64,000 nt of DNA from Takakia lepidozioides (GCA_030704615.1 CM060731.1:12214001-12278000), one strand, 5' to 3'. Shown: positions 1-14,185, counted from the first letter of the stretch. The notes: generated by a model from the letters alone, not told the origin. A program made the numbers and translations.

Positions 1-3000
1 CATCAACAGAGCGGAAAAAATATACTGACATCCAATCACCAAGGAAACCTACTTAATCGGTGGGCTCCTGCACACCCTTGGTTTTTCTTCCCAAACTTAC
101 AGGTACCACCATGGAAGCACAAAATAGAAGTTGTAATGCAGAACAAGCAAGACAATGAGCCAAGTACAACTAGGATAACATACAACTTGGTCTTTGTCAA
201 AATTTGATCTTCGGAACTACAAAAGACAAAACATACTATGGGCCCAGGGTGGATGGACTTGATTCCCTTTACGCACTCTCCCAAACAGCTGCACTCCCAT
301 TTTGAATAGAGGGACTTTCATGACTACGGAAAGAGAACAAACCTCCGCATGCACGGACACAAGGGGATGCAGCAACTCCACCACCGCATCTCGGATACCC
401 TGGAATCAACATAGGACCTTCAGTTCCTCACAAGCATATGAAGGGCTGGTACCTCAAAGAACTTGAGTTTCTATCCTCGTGATTAAGACTTGATAGCCTC
501 AAAACAATGATCAAGATTGATGTTGCCATTCAGTATATGACAAGAGATGTTTGAAGGTATAATGCCCGTTCCAGAGACACCATGCCTTGATATAAGAGGA
601 CAACGACAGCACAGGAACTAAGAAACGAAGAAAGGAAATTAGTAGGGAGGAATCATCCAACTACATGACCTTGACAGGCGGAGAAGCAGACCATTGAGTT
701 CCATCATCCAGCAGGTATGCTGCTGCTGCTGTTCCCACAGCTGTGGCCTGCATGTAATACCCCATGATGAGAACTACAATAAAAAGATTGCAACACGCTA
801 AATCTGAGCAACTGAGCCAAAAGCTGCATGCACATACATTTAAAATGCAGGTATTTCAGCACAAATGCACCTGGACAAGTAGACTTGCTACTTCCTTCCA
901 TCATGGCACAACCAACTGAACAAGTCACTCCTTTCCTCAAAATCAACATTCTTCATGCTTGAGTAAGAAATGGGCCTAAACTGTGGATTCAGAGACTCGG
1001 GCATATCCAAGGAAGTGTGAGAAGCTGACTTTGGCGAAATTATATCGACCAAGGATCTTCTCTTCCAAAGCAGACAGAGCAGCTGAGGCCTCTTCGAAAG
1101 TGGCTGCATTACCCCCTGAGCCTCTCCCCTTGCTGCCTTCGTGATGTCTGCAAAGAAGATGACAGTTTTATTTGCAGAAAACAACTTGAGAAGTTGTGAG
1201 ATTACATTTTCTCCCAAACCATGGTCCCGCACAACAGAAAAAAAGTCACATTATAAGTCCACAACCAATGGTATTGGAACAGACTTTGCATGAGAGCAGA
1301 GTACACAGGAGAATAGTTACCCGTCATAAGACCAAACATGTTGATACTTTATAGAGAGCTCTGGGAGAAGAACAGAGTTGCAAAAACCAGTGTTGCTTAA
1401 CACCATGAGCAGGCGCTGATGTGGATTAATCACCTCCACACCAGCTAGTAGCCCCATGAACTTGTCATGGCCTGGCCATTCCTGCCCATTCCCATTGCCC
1501 ACCCTCTCATCACGGGACACCTGTGCCAACTCGTATGCCAGTTTCTCTAAATTCTCTGTAAACAACATTCCGCCCATTGCACTTGTCATCAGATTTACTT
1601 GCTATAGCCTTTCCACTATGATAGCACTGACCCTAATTGCCACCGTTGTCCATTGAGCAAAACATGAAGCGACAGGAAATCGACTGCACATAATAAAGTC
1701 AATACAGAGACTATTAAAGCATAAAACCATCTTTCAGTTTAGCAGGCTTTCCAGGACAAGCTAACCAGCCAGGGTGACGAAGCACTCGAAGAAAGTATAG
1801 CGGACGTTGTCTTGCATTTGGTGAAGTTGGCTGATTGTGTCCTCATGCCGTTCAGGTGCATCTCTCTTCAGCCTCTCAAGCATCCTAAAAGAGAAAAAAA
1901 CAGGGTAGCATTGATCCATATCGGTCAACCAAGAATAAACACACTACGTATGAATTGTTCATTCTTACACACGTTACACTCCTACAAGAAAGAGGTAAGG
2001 ATTGCTAGTGATGAACAGGTATTCCACTTAAGCATGGCACCATATCAACATCTGGCACAATGACTAGGCTCTCTGGTGGTAAGGAATTGTAAACGAGCAT
2101 GATACATGATGAGAAGAAAGATCAAATGGGTACAGTGTAATGATGAGATGACTTCTGTACTGCTGATCCACAGTGGAGCCCCAGCAATGTGGCAAACACA
2201 TTATGATACGCAGTTCGCAAAGTGTCCACTACAGAACAAAGGAATGGTTCTGAATGTCAGATGACCACCCACCACTGTGCTAATCTAGAGAACAGTAAAT
2301 GGTTTAGAAAACTCGAACTAAACGATGCAATCATGAAAAGTGCGCTTTTGAACAGTGTTACTAACAAATCCCTGATAAGAGCACTTCCAAGGACCCGGAG
2401 GAAGGAAAACAATCCTGATTCCTGTGGACATTAAAGCAAACAACTGTCTCCAAGACAAGTTGGATGCTACACTTTTGAATATGTCATACACAAAACTGCA
2501 GAACTGGAAAGGAAAACGATGCACACTCTGTCAGATGCTCCATGGCAGAGACCAGCATGTCACGAACACGCAAAGGCAGGCCTGAAATTGCAAAGGGAGA
2601 GGCACTCCGCTCGACTGTGGCCACAGGCACCCAGTCTTCTTCATTCACCAGCTCCGATGTGGCACTATACATGAGGGCACAGAGCCGCAATACAAACACT
2701 CTTGTCACCTCCGTCCGCAACACCAACAGCATTTGTACTGCCAGCTCCCAAGAAGCAATTAGTGTCTGCCGGACTCTATTCTGACATCAGAGAACATGCC
2801 CAACTTCCTTCCCCTTGATGTCTCTTGTGGATGTTATCTTTCTTTCCTCCGTTCTGTCTGTCTGTCCGTTTCTAGACCAGTTCCAAACATGTGACAGAGG
2901 GAAACATTACCGGCACTAGGAGGTGCGCAATCTTTGCCTTGAAGTGCAACACAAGCTTTTGAGATTTCAGCCACTCCCTGCCGCATGTAAGGCCGTAGCA

Positions 3001-6000
3001 CATTTGCTTCTGCCAGAGCTAGAAAAGCATTTTGGACCTGAAACATCCGAGTCCAATCTATTTCCCATGATTCCATTCTTTATTTCCCCATTGGTTGCTT
3101 GGCAACCTAAGAAATTCCCACAACATGCTAGAACTCTGTTCCTGGGAGTCTATGTAGTTCAAGCACAGGCCTTGAGAATTTGAAGCTCATCAGCAGAGGC
3201 ATCCTCACAAATGATGGTGTAGAGGCGTTACTGTTCTCCTTGGCCCAGTCTTTGGAGGTTTCTGCGAAGTTCAAACAGATGACTGACCTCCCTAATCATC
3301 TTAACAGAATGGAAGGTCGCTTTCTAAGAGAATAATTCAATGTGATAAACCAAATTGGAGTTCTGTCCCCTTTCCCAAAAATTCAATGAAAGGAATAGAT
3401 GCCTTACTTTAGACTCATAGAGTGAGATTATGCAGTGCACCATATTCACAACCTCCTCCAAAGAGTGTGAGGTAAACTTTGTCTCTGCTACCTCTTCAAA
3501 TGGATACTGACCAATATCAAAGCTGGGTCCTGTGCCTGCCTTAGGCATCCCCAAGCCCCCATTTGCTGAACCTGTAACCTGCATTTCCAGAAGAGAGTTT
3601 AGTTTCTGGCTGCTTTACAAGCTGGATGTGTGATGTCCAGGTAATTCTACAACCTCCTCATTGTCCTTCAAGCCAAGGTGAAAACTTATCAGTGCCTGTC
3701 AAAACCTGTATTTAAAATAGATACTATGTGACTGATTCAACTAAGGAGGAATGTTTCATGGCAGTGTTGTTGCAGACATATTGCAGGGAGTGCTGGTATA
3801 AAACCAGGCAAGCTACCACCTCTGTCACCAAGATAATGCACCTGGGGAGTAGGATCAGATATGATGCCACAAGGATACATAATAAACTGACACACAGTTT
3901 CTGTAGAGACCAGGAAATCTTACGAACACATTTTACGGCACAAATTTTTGTCGTAAGGCTACTATTACCTTAGCAAACTTTCCATTGAAAATGGAGAGAG
4001 CCAGACGCCAGAAAGTGGGCACATGGAGCACCACCACAGCTGTGAGCCGTCGGATGAGGCGTCCCAGCAGCGCATCTGATTCGTTGCCAGTTGAGTCCTT
4101 GAGACTGCTTTCACCAGCCTCCTTGTCATTGTCCCTGAGAAGAAGAGTAAAGTCTACGTCTGACTGCAATGTAATCCACATACCCAGCCATAATAATTCT
4201 TGTTTAGTAACAGACTAATGAAATTTTTATTGAACCACATGCAACTAATTTGATATGCCATGGCATATATAGCAAAGCTTCAAACCGCTATGAATCAAAT
4301 TTGATGGTCTGCCAACATTCAAGAGCAGGGCACTAGGAACTGCTACTGATGACACTGTTATTAGAAAGATAAATCATCCAAGAAGCTCACATACAGTCTT
4401 ATTTGATTCTTGCTGAAGCTGTTTCCATCGCGCATCTGATCGAACACGCTCACGCACACGGCCATGCAGCGCATCCATGCGAGCATCATGCTCCAGGCTG
4501 CAGCCTTCTAGGAGTCCTCGTATCCTACGGTCCTGTCCTCCCCAGCATTATAATTTTCAGCACTTCATCTGCTAATATTTCCATTGCAAAGTTTACCGTA
4601 CTAAAAAAAATTACAATCATGTAAGCGCCACAACAGTTCACCTGGATTGTCAGGTAATGCCAGACAGGATCAGAGTCTGGTTCCAGCTCTAGCAGCAGAC
4701 GTATTGTGTTCTCCAACTGCTCAACAAAAACATAAATTGTCAATTACTTACCGGTTCAAGCATCCCTATCTCTTGTTCCAACCCACCAGGACAAACACAT
4801 ACCAACCCATGAAAATGACTCCTCCCAACTTTGGTCACCGCAGGTTGACCCTGCCGTCGCTTCGGCCGCACAAGTGGCAACATTCCGAGCAACAAATTTA
4901 TCACCACCTACGTAACAATATGCAAGGGACTGGCGTAAATGATGAAACTAAATAAACAGATGAGGCAGATCACACTCCATGCAGAACGCCACACACATCA
5001 GTAAAAGGTGAGACAACAGATTGAGGTCCAGCCCATAATTGGAGCCCCAGTCATATGAAATCTTTTTCAATGCAATTTTATATGCACAAGCAACCAGAAT
5101 ATGGATAGGAAATTTGTGACTGCCTCCCAGTAGAGGATCTTGCTACCTGAACCCTTTGCAATGAGGAAATATCTAGCATGTGTATCTTCATCTTCGTGGA
5201 GTTATAGGGGGCCAAGTCTGTCAAGCGAAAACATCCCTGGAATAGGCTGAGAATGCATTCCAGTGGAGAAAGGATGGAGTGGGAGAGATGTATATAAATA
5301 AGTTTAATGCTTTGACATTCCAATACAGATCTACCTCACTCCATTCAATGTCATTGCCCTGTGCTCAACAACCGCTTGCGTGCATAAGCTCTACCTGGAT
5401 TACAAGAAAGTAAAAAGAACTGGAGAGAGATGTAACTGAAGTAGCATACTTGAGAAATTTCAACATGGGGATCTTCCATTGACTTATAGAGCATGTCCTT
5501 GAACTCCTGGACGATTTTGTCCACCTCTTCCAACACCCTATTCAGAATCCCAACCTGCAAACCACAGCCACTAAGGTCCCTTATGTGTTGCCAGAAGCCA
5601 AATCCAAGTTCCCCTTTGCTATCTAGCATGCTACAGAATGAGACTAAGGATGTCTCTCAAATAGCATTATCATGACAGCATATCCAGATTCCCAACGAGA
5701 TGTCCCGTCCTGTGATGCCTCGAAACCCTGTGACAGTGTCCATAAAAAACAGTTGCATCTCTCCCTATAAGATATGCCTACTTCAGATATCGGGACAGAA
5801 AGATAAGTTTCTCATACATGAGAATAAAGCACAAGGGACTTGGCTTTCTTATATTCTCGGATAGCCAGGTCATACTCGCCCTTGCCAATGTTGGCCCTAA
5901 TCATGCTCGGCAGATTAAAGAGAGTTCGAAACCGCTGCAGCATTCCCTGCACAGACCTTATCCGCTCTGCCTGTGCCTGCCAAAGTGAGCATTGGTAGTG

Positions 6001-9000
6001 TCAGAGAATAAACTGTAGGGAGGAGATTAGTCTGGTTTTAAACATGCTACGAATATTTAACACAGATATTTCAAGAAGCAGCTTTCCATTGCCAGAATTC
6101 ACGAGTGACCATAGGCCACCGACAAAAAAGCCCTTAAAAGGAGCTAACCGTCCTTCTGGGAAGTACCAAACCATTCCTGGGTGTCCATTGTTCAAGGGTG
6201 AGAATGGTTCCGCATATCAGAGACTTTTAAAGCCAAAAGCTATCACAGTGCATTTAAGTTGGGCTAGCTTAGTTCCAGGTTTTCATTACCTTGGGATTCT
6301 ATGTACATAATGATGTTATGCGTTGCTTTTACTATCCCAGAAAAACAGATCCTAGAGGATGGAAATGGGTGACTATGGAGAAACCAATGGTGTGGCTATG
6401 GAAAACAGATAGCATCACAAACTCTGATGTAACTTGCATAGAAGATCTGACAGGAGTGTTTGTTCACCGGCAATGACCTACCTGGGAGCAGACTTCCCCA
6501 TAAGCTCTGGAAGGTGACAAACTTGAGCAATTGCTCTTCCATTAAAACTACCAACCGCATGCCAGTGCCCAGCATCCAAGATGCAGAGCTTAAACCTGTG
6601 CTCACCCCTTTCGTAATGACCATACCAGCCTGTCACTAAAAAATAGAGGCTTGGAGGACCCTAGTAACTTTATATTGTAAAGGAGAGAAATAAATGGCCC
6701 CCACCTGGCGCTCAAGAAGGGGAGCAAATGCATGCTTGGCAACCACATCAACTTCCTGGATGGCTTTGCTAAGATGAATGGTGCCTGCCCCCTCCTTATC
6801 AGATTCTATCTGCTGAAGCTTTGAATGGATGTCTGCAGTGAAGACCAGATTTGGATAAGGCATATCAGGAATTGTTTGCAGAAACTTGCACCTCACAAGC
6901 ATAGATACAAACAAACACCAACAAAGATATGGGAAAATTCAGTGTTGCTTGCAGGACTCTCAGCCACAATGAAAGGAGCTAATCACATTTAATCCAGGTC
7001 AAAGGCTGCTATCCTTTCTGCAGCCCAAGGTTATCCGGCCACTTTGCAAAATAAAACCTCACAGCATCACAGAGCACCGTCTGAGAATAACAACGCCTTT
7101 TAGAACTTTGTTTAGAGGACCTTGGGTCACTCACCATCAATGGTGTTTTTACATGAAACAAAGCAATCAAAATTCTCTTTGACAAGTTTCTTGAGCTGAT
7201 CCTTGCGGTTCTGTAAGTCTTGCTTCAAAGCCTCCTCCCCAGCTTCCAGATCAAAAGTACCAGTGTTTTGATGAATCCGAGCCAAGAAGAACTTTGGATC
7301 AAACTTCTCCGAATGATACATCACCTTCTCTGAACCAACGTAAACCCAATATATTAAATTTGTGTAATGGAATCCCCTTTTCCCACCTAACTATGTGTAG
7401 TCCAGCGAACGTCAAAGATTTGAAAGTAGCATGATCGCAGCTAGATTGATCAGAGACAGAGTCTCGAGGAGACCCCAACATACACTTGCTGCTCATCTCA
7501 TATACAGTGCAAACTGTCAGTTGAACAATGTGGTCTGAAATTTACAATATCACTTAACCGCTACCTTAATGCATTAGAACCCCTAAAGACATTGGGCATC
7601 TTCTAGGGCCATTGAATTGGCACTCAGCCACTTTACTCTTGCATGACAGCTTAGCATCTAAGAATCTAGTGGTCTAAGATCAGACCTTTGGAGCCTCAAT
7701 TCCAGGAGAAGAAGCAATCCCAAACCTTGGAAGTAATATTTCTTCATTTAGGGACCAAATTGAAATGTTAGTGCCCCTCAGATCATGCAGCACTTGAGTC
7801 TTTTCAGCAATTCATTTACACTCACATTTGGCGATTGAGAAGGTAAATCCAACCAAGACTTGTAAAGGTTTACAATCTAATCTCGCCCCACAAACTTGCA
7901 CGTCTTCCATATACACTTCATCATTCTGAAGCTTCAATAATCACCATGCAAGAGGATTTCAATCAGCCATCCTGTCTCACACAGAAAATAGCATGGGACA
8001 GCGGTACCTCTTGTGGCGTGATCCCTCACGACAGGAAGTTCTGGCCAAGCACTTGGGCTCTCCACCTCATCCTTCAGAGGTATTTTGATCGCTTCCTTTT
8101 TGCTTCGAAGAAACCCCCGACTCTTACTGCTGCCCCTATCTGAAGAAACTGCTGATAATGCAGGTGAGCTATCACCGCTCTTTACTTTTGGCACTAGTGT
8201 AAGAGTTCTTATATCAATAATCCTGCCACATCACAACAGAAACCCTAATACAAAGATTAGTCTCGTTGCAATAACTAAATTTTTAGCCTTGTCATGTTAA
8301 AGAAGCTAGAACGAAATGAGAGCATGTTAGTTTCAATTTGAAGCTTCCGGTGAGAATTACATTCCCACTACTGAGAACAATGAGGTCTCTACCCGAGGCC
8401 TAATGGATCAATCAAGTCCTCTCCACGAGGGATAGCATCTGCCACATTGGTAGACTTCCGTAAGCGCACAGCTGAAGCCACTGGTGCAGTTTTAGTTTCC
8501 CGCATTTCCCGCACCCTTCGTACCATCTGTAAGTCACCACCCCACAAAAAATACCAAATCCCTGTGACCATTGCAATCTAACACAAACCTTTACAGATTG
8601 CAAAACCCACTTGCAAGACGTAAAATAATAGACATGGTCACAACCCACTGTGCTGCATACATTGTGTGCCCGATGAAATTAAACCTTAACTTCCGCTCAT
8701 TCCTTCAAATTGATGGTCGCAACTGGTCTGCGTAACACTGAGTTTGCATATTCTTGTGACCTAATGTAGTGCAGATGCAGATCCAGTCTTTCAGTGAATC
8801 ACTGGCTTGGAGCCTATTCAGATGTCCACAGAGGAGTGAAGTGAGAGAAGGCCCGGTGTCAGCTACTCTCCAAATTTTGGCAGATCCAAAATTCGAGAGG
8901 AAGTCTTTGCAGATTGGGGATAAACCCAACTTTGCAATGGAGTCAAAAACCAAGAATAGACGGACAAGAATGTAGCATCCCACAATGCCCAGATCAAACT

Positions 9001-9734
9001 CATTGAAGTGATATCAAAGTCGAGATATTTTCATAAAGAAACTGGTTTCCCAGAAAGATCGGGTCTTAGGCCACTGAAAGCCCACGCACAAAGAAGGACC
9101 CCTGTAACCTAGAACCCCGATCAGACGTGCCATAGACGGCTTCATTAAATATCCCTTCACTGACAGGTCTGGATTACTACCAGATCGTGATTGTGCAAAG
9201 ATCCCAGCAAAGACATGTGTCACATTGACTTCAGCAGCAAGGAATAGAATGTATCGTCTACAAATTGAAGAGCTGAGGCCAAGAAGAAAATGCAGACCGT
9301 CTTTCTTCCATCCCAGCTACACTGACCTCTGTTTGGTCCACCATTTTCCAACTGTCTGGCTCCCCATCCTCGTCCTCGTTCCACTCCAAATCACTGTCGT
9401 CATCATCATTCCCCTTTCCTCGCACCGCTGCTTTAGCTTGCGTATTCGGGAGAGCTGCAAGCCGGCTCAGCGACTCATCTTCCTCCTCGGACGAGATACT
9501 AAGAAGCTCCACCTCTGATTCTTCATCATCTTCAATGGGTGGAGGCTTAGGAGGAGCGCGCTTCGGTGGGGTCCTGGGTGGATCCCTGCGGGGGGGTCCA
9601 GACGCAGCGGAGGACACCGTTGGGGGCGGATAATTGGGCGGCCTCTGATACTTGACATCCCGAGCTGCCTGCTCAGCCAACGCTCTCTGCAACAGCTCCT
9701 CCTCCTCCTGATCGTCATCCTCCTCACCCAGCAT
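1..9734 (-). CDS. SEC5: Exocyst complex subunit SEC5 (plant type), multi-exon, C-terminus off the left edge
   Basis: SEC5 belongs to the octameric exocyst, which tethers secretory vesicles to the plasma membrane. Exons with GT-AG borders and continuous phase, in gene order: 9734-9327, 8526-8393, 8207-8008, 7329-7135, 6832-6705, 5976-5818, 5554-5450, 4716-4642, 4532-4395, 4163-3969, 3578-3408, 3037-2911, 2737-2527, 1884-1766, 1555-1321, 1147-1030, 747-670, 399-343, and a 19th starting near 24. About 950 residues are present; plant SEC5 is about 1,090, so some 130-150 are missing. The N-terminus is acidic and proline-rich, then carries the family strings RVREMRETKTAPVA, NFDCFVSCKNTID, REYKKAKS, LLLELEPDSDPVWHYL, FWRLALSIFNGKFAK and HQRLLMVLSNTGFC. 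No Ral-binding IPT domain is seen, as in other plant SEC5. The ATG at 9734 was chosen because upstream codons are a translated CA repeat. No frameshift or stop occurs in the exons. The donor at 2526 (GTGTGC) is weak but is the only one giving the right phase. Confidence 0.93.
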
Positions 9735-9761
9735 TTCTCTTGTCTTGTGTGTCTCTGTCTC

Positions 9762-9788
9762 TGTGTGTGTGTGTGTGTGTGTGTGTGT
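9762..9788. repeat. (TG)n microsatellite in the SEC5 5' leader
   Basis: About 13 TG units lie 28 bp upstream of the chosen SEC5 ATG, so the gene's own strand reads CA repeats. If translated in the frame of exon 1 they would give a His-Thr run, which supports starting SEC5 downstream at 9734. Probably variable in length between individuals. Confidence 0.9.
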
Positions 9789-10008
9789 ATGCAGGTGACG
9801 GCGAGATGGCTGCACTGTCGAGAACAAGGAAGCTCGCACGCGCAAGAATGCGTGCAGTGAAGACCTTGACATTCATCCCTGCCGTACCCCTTCATCCATT
9901 TTCTCTCACAGCATTTATCCATGTTCTTCCCCACACTATGATCCTTCATCATGAATACATATGGCACCTTCTCCGTTGCAAATGGATCTCCCTAAGATCT
10001 TGTAGCTT

Positions 10009-10920
10009 GTGCCCACCCCGGCAAGGGCATTTGTCCAGAACCATGTATTGCTGATTGGATTAGTGACATTACCAACAGGATGCAAATCTGTAATACATCA
10101 AACTCTTCAGGCAGTTCTTCCCCAAGACAGATGTTTGACATTGCTGGATTACACAATGGCAGGAGTCTTCCATCATGAGGAAACTCTGGCAGATGCTGTA
10201 AGTCCTATCGATGCTGGATTTTTTTTAGTCACATTGTTTGTCTATGCATTGTAGTGGGTACTCTGCTGAAGGCGGCCTTCGTACTTTCTTTTTCCTCAGT
10301 TTGGGCTGCTTGAAACAATCAGGAAAGTGGTTGTCCCTCTCTTGGGTCCAGCTGGATAAGGCCCACTCCAGGCAGCCCAGACCGGGTAATACCTCCACCT
10401 CCCAGGGATTTCTCACCGGATACGATAGAAACTCGAGACCAATGCATTCTCAAGTGGGATCCAGAGAATGCTGCTGCAATTGAATATCTATTCTCAAGCT
10501 CGCAGGTGGTATGTTAAAGCAAAGCTGAAAAATGACTAGGAATGGAGGTGTGTGGAAGAGATTGTCTGGGCAGCTAATCACGGTCTTTGCACGTGAAGGT
10601 GGAGGAGCATTTTAAGTTCTCTTTGCCATGACCTTGCAAAGCTGGCCATTGCTTCTAGGCTCATTGGTACACCCAGTGATGCCTAGCAAGAACCACGAGA
10701 CCTCCACGGCCACTTGGAGATAGCTGGGTGAGCAGTACCCGTCCAGGATGCCAACAATGTTTGAGGGAACAATTCAAGCAATGTACAGAGTCCTCTCAAA
10801 CACTGGCAGTAAAGTCACGAATGCGACAATCAAGTTAAGGAAGGAGTTGGTGAAGGAGGTTTTGCATCCTCATTACCAAGTGGTGGTGTACTGGGAGGGA
10901 CTTTCACAGCCCATTTGAAT
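10009..10920 (+). pseudogene. Unidentified degenerate coding pieces upstream of SEC5
   Basis: Three plus-strand stretches read like protein but do not join into one frame. One lies at about 10,021-10,200 and contains HVLLIGLVTLPTGCKSVIHQ, loosely like a worn P-loop. One at about 10,395-10,506 contains RDFSPDTIETRDQCILKWDP and ends at a possible GT donor. One at about 10,760-10,920 contains LRKELVKEVLHPHYQVVVYW and ends at a stop. I do not recognise the family. They may be exons of one decayed gene or captured gene fragments next to the SEC5 promoter. No start codon or clean exon set could be assigned. Confidence 0.3.
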
Positions 10921-10966
10921 TTGCTACAACCCAGATCCTCGCATTTTACTACCTTGTTCTTGGTGA

Positions 10967-13275
10967 TCACATTTTGCATTTTGCAGCACGTTCTGCTACC
11001 TTCACATTGTCATGAACTCTGCAAGCACCAAGCAAGGCCCCCCATACTGAAGCATCCGGTTTGATGGGCATTTTGGTAAGCAAGTCTTCAGCCTCATCCA
11101 TTAGCCCTGCACGGCCAAGAAGGTCCACCATGCAACCGAAATGCTCAACTGTAGGGGTAAGGCCATGACCTTGACTCATGGAGTCAAAGTAGCGACGGCC
11201 TTCATCAACTAGGCCCACATGGCTGCATGCAGAGAGAACAGCAGTGAAGGTCACACCATTTGGATTCAAGCCTTCCTGTTGTTGGAGGGCCTCCCTACCA
11301 CATCCATGCTGAGCATACCCTACAATCATCGCATTCCATGAAACCACATCTCGTTCAGACATTTTGTCAAACGCTTGACGAGCATCCATTACACTCCCAC
11401 ATTTGGCATACATGTCAACAAGGGCATTCTCCAATTTAATGTATGGTGCAATTCCAGCTTTGGTGATGTCAGCATGGACCTGCTTGCCCTTTTCCAGGGC
11501 TCCTAGGCTCGCACATGCATTAAGAACACAAATGAATGTGACCCTGTCGGGTGTCACCCTTTCCAGTTGCATTTGCTCATAGATTTTGAGAGCCTCATCA
11601 CCATGGCCACCCATAGGTATATCCTGCAATCATTGCACTCCATTAATATACGGTGCAATTCCGGCTTTCAGGATGTCCCTATGGACCTGCTTGACCTTCT
11701 CGAGGGCTCCTATACTAGCACATGCATTTAGAACAGAAATGAAAGTGACCCTGTCGGGCATCCCCACTGCTAGTTTCAATTGGTCATAGATCTTGAGAGC
11801 CTCCTCACCATGCCCACCCTGAGCATATCCTGCAATCATCACATTCCATGAGACCACATCTCGTTCCACAATTTTATCAAATACTTGACGTGCATCTGTT
11901 GCACTCCCACACTTGGCATATGTGTCAACAAGAGTATTCTCTAGATTAATACATGATACAATTCCAGCATCGATGATGTCAGCATGGACTTGCTTGACGT
12001 TTTCCAAGGCTCCTATGCTGGCACATGCATTGAGAACACAAATGTACAGGGTCTGGTGTCATCCCTTCCTCATGCATTTGCTTGTAGATTCTGAAAGCCT
12101 CTTGGGCATGCCCATGCTTGGCATATCCTACCATCAGCAAAGTCCAAGTGAATATGTTTCTTTCAGGCATGTCCTCAAACACCTGTCGTGCATCCACCAT
12201 GCTCCCACACTTGGCATACATGTTCAAAAGGGTGTTGAATAGCAAGATGTTTCGGTTCAATTCATGGCTGTTCAAGCATTTGCCTTCAAGGGCGGTGTTC
12301 CCCGAATTAATCGATGAAGCTATTCCATATTTCATGGACCCGCTTGCCCATTTGCAGGCCTCCAAGGCCAGCACATGCATTTAGAACATAAATGAATGTG
12401 ATCCTGTTGGGTATCACGCCTTCCTGTTGCATTTTCTCATAGAGTTTGAGAGCCTCTTCCCCATATCCATGCTGAGCATATCCTGCAATAATCACATTCC
12501 ATGAAACTACATCTTGTTTAACCATTTGGTTGAACACTATACGTGCATCCACCATACTCCTGCATTTTGCATACATGTCAACAAGGGTATTCTCCAAATT
12601 AAGATATGATGCTATCCCAGCTTTGATGATCTCTGCATGGACTCGCTTGCATTTGGAGGGCTCCGATGCTGGCACACCCATTTAGAATGCAAATGAATGT
12701 GACCCTGTTGGGTGCCACCCCTTTCTGTGCATTTGTTCATATATTTTGAGAGCCTCTTCACCATGCCCACACTGAGCATATCCTGCGATTATTGCATTCC
12801 ATGAGATCACATCTCGTTTAACCATCTTGTCGAACACTAGATGCGCATCCTTCATGCTCCCACACTTGGCATACATGGTAATAAGGGTGTTTGCTACAAA
12901 TATGTCCGTCAAGAATTCATTTCGGAGAATGTGAGCATGCAGCCGCTTTCCCTCTGCTAGAGCTTTCATGTTGATGCATCCCTGCAAGAGACACACATAT
13001 GTACTGGACTGTGCCGGAATGCCTCCTTGGTAAAAAGTGTGCAGAGCCTCTTTCAGCTTTCCCTCCTTACACAGTGTCCTCACATCCACATATGTTCCAT
13101 TCACAGTCCTGTAGATTCCCTTCATTGGCCCTCCTTCAGAAGTGGTGGCGACTGAAGTAGGTACTACCCCAGCTGCCATTTTGATCTCAGACAAGATGGA
13201 ACCTGCCATCCTGTGCGAATCAAACTCTAGTTGTGACTTGAGGTTCAAAATATTAGAAGAGTTCCACACTGACAA
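10967..13275 (-). pseudogene. PLS-class PPR protein gene, broken by frame changes
   Basis: PPR proteins bind organellar RNA one base per repeat; the PLS class usually edits or processes plastid or mitochondrial transcripts. Repeats of about 33-35 residues are unmistakable: MYAKCGSMVDARQVF, ERDVVSWNAMIVGYAQHG, VTFICVLNACASLGALE. They recur through the locus and end in an E-like motif (PIKPDASVWGALLGACRVH). The reading frame changes at about 12,682, 12,307-12,380, 11,979-12,007 and 11,630, giving five open segments. The last segment stops at 10,967, just after the E motif starts, with no E+ or DYW domain. The first segment (12,682-13,275) has a 100-residue leader that could hold a targeting peptide. 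There is no intron, as is usual for PPR genes. Neighbouring repeats are near-identical in places, suggesting recent internal duplication. Assembly errors could mimic the frame changes, but several separate breaks plus a lost C-terminus favour a pseudogene. Confidence 0.85.
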
Positions 13276-14185
13276 GGGAAGGGGCCCTCATGAGATCGGG
13301 CTGTTCAGTGAGTTTCAACAGAGATACCAGACTCGACGGAGTATGACTAAAGTGATTCCACACATTGCAGAAGACATTGGGGGAAATTGTGGTGGATCAC
13401 TATTCAAGATCACCCCTCAAATCAGGCTGATTAAGTCACACCCACATTCCTCCGCAACACTACTCTTACAAGACCAAGGACTTTTTTAGAAATCCAACTC
13501 GAATCTGCCTATTAGAAACTTCAATGGAGCTCCAACGTCCATACTAGCATTAGAACCATACTCTCAGTTCCTTTCACCATCAGATTGTGACCGATCTTGG
13601 CAGGCAGGGCAGGAGCTCTGTTTTGACCTTGACTCTCCCTTAGGATCTCGATTCGTTTACGTTAGAAATCCGGAGGCATTCAGATAGTGGTCGAATACAT
13701 ATCGTCAGGACGAGACCTTTTAATCCTGGAGACCTAAGAGGATAGAGTGTCATTCAGATAGCCTCACCTTATCAAACATGTTGTCCCACCACTGCGAAGC
13801 ATCTGACAAGAACTCCCGCCAAAGCCATTCTATACTCATACCTGGGGCTGCATGCAAATACCACTTTCACATAATATCTGTAGGAGATCATGCTTCAGTG
13901 ATTTTTTGAGGAATTCTAGAGTAGATTTCGACAACTTCATTTCTCCCTCTCTTAGCCCTTTTCCATCCGCCAGTCTGACTAACAATGTAATCCTTTAGCA
14001 ACTTAGAGGCAGGAACTCTCTGACTTAATACGAGCTTTCTTCCCTTGGCTTTTTCTCTTGAGGACACCGAGGCCCAAGGTAAAAGTGCGAGGAAAACATA
14101 ACCTTGCCCAAGCTATGAAGGTATTACAACACGGGTCGGGCCCACCTGCGAAAGGGGCAGTAGCTGTGAGGCGAAGTGGCTCTTA
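13276..14185. other. Intergenic DNA, no gene seen
   Basis: No coding stretch, RNA gene or inverted repeat was recognised between the 5' end of the PPR locus and the next transposon. It may contain the PPR promoter. Confidence 0.5.

Noticed and set aside
888-1232. 114-codon minus-strand frame over SEC5 exon 16
   Set aside because: Wrong frame; the correct exon (1,147-1,030) reads ALSALEEKILGRYNFAK and keeps phase with both neighbours.
9735-9872. SEC5 start at an upstream codon including a His-Thr run
   Set aside because: The run is the translated CA microsatellite; family N-termini begin with an acidic stretch like that after 9734.
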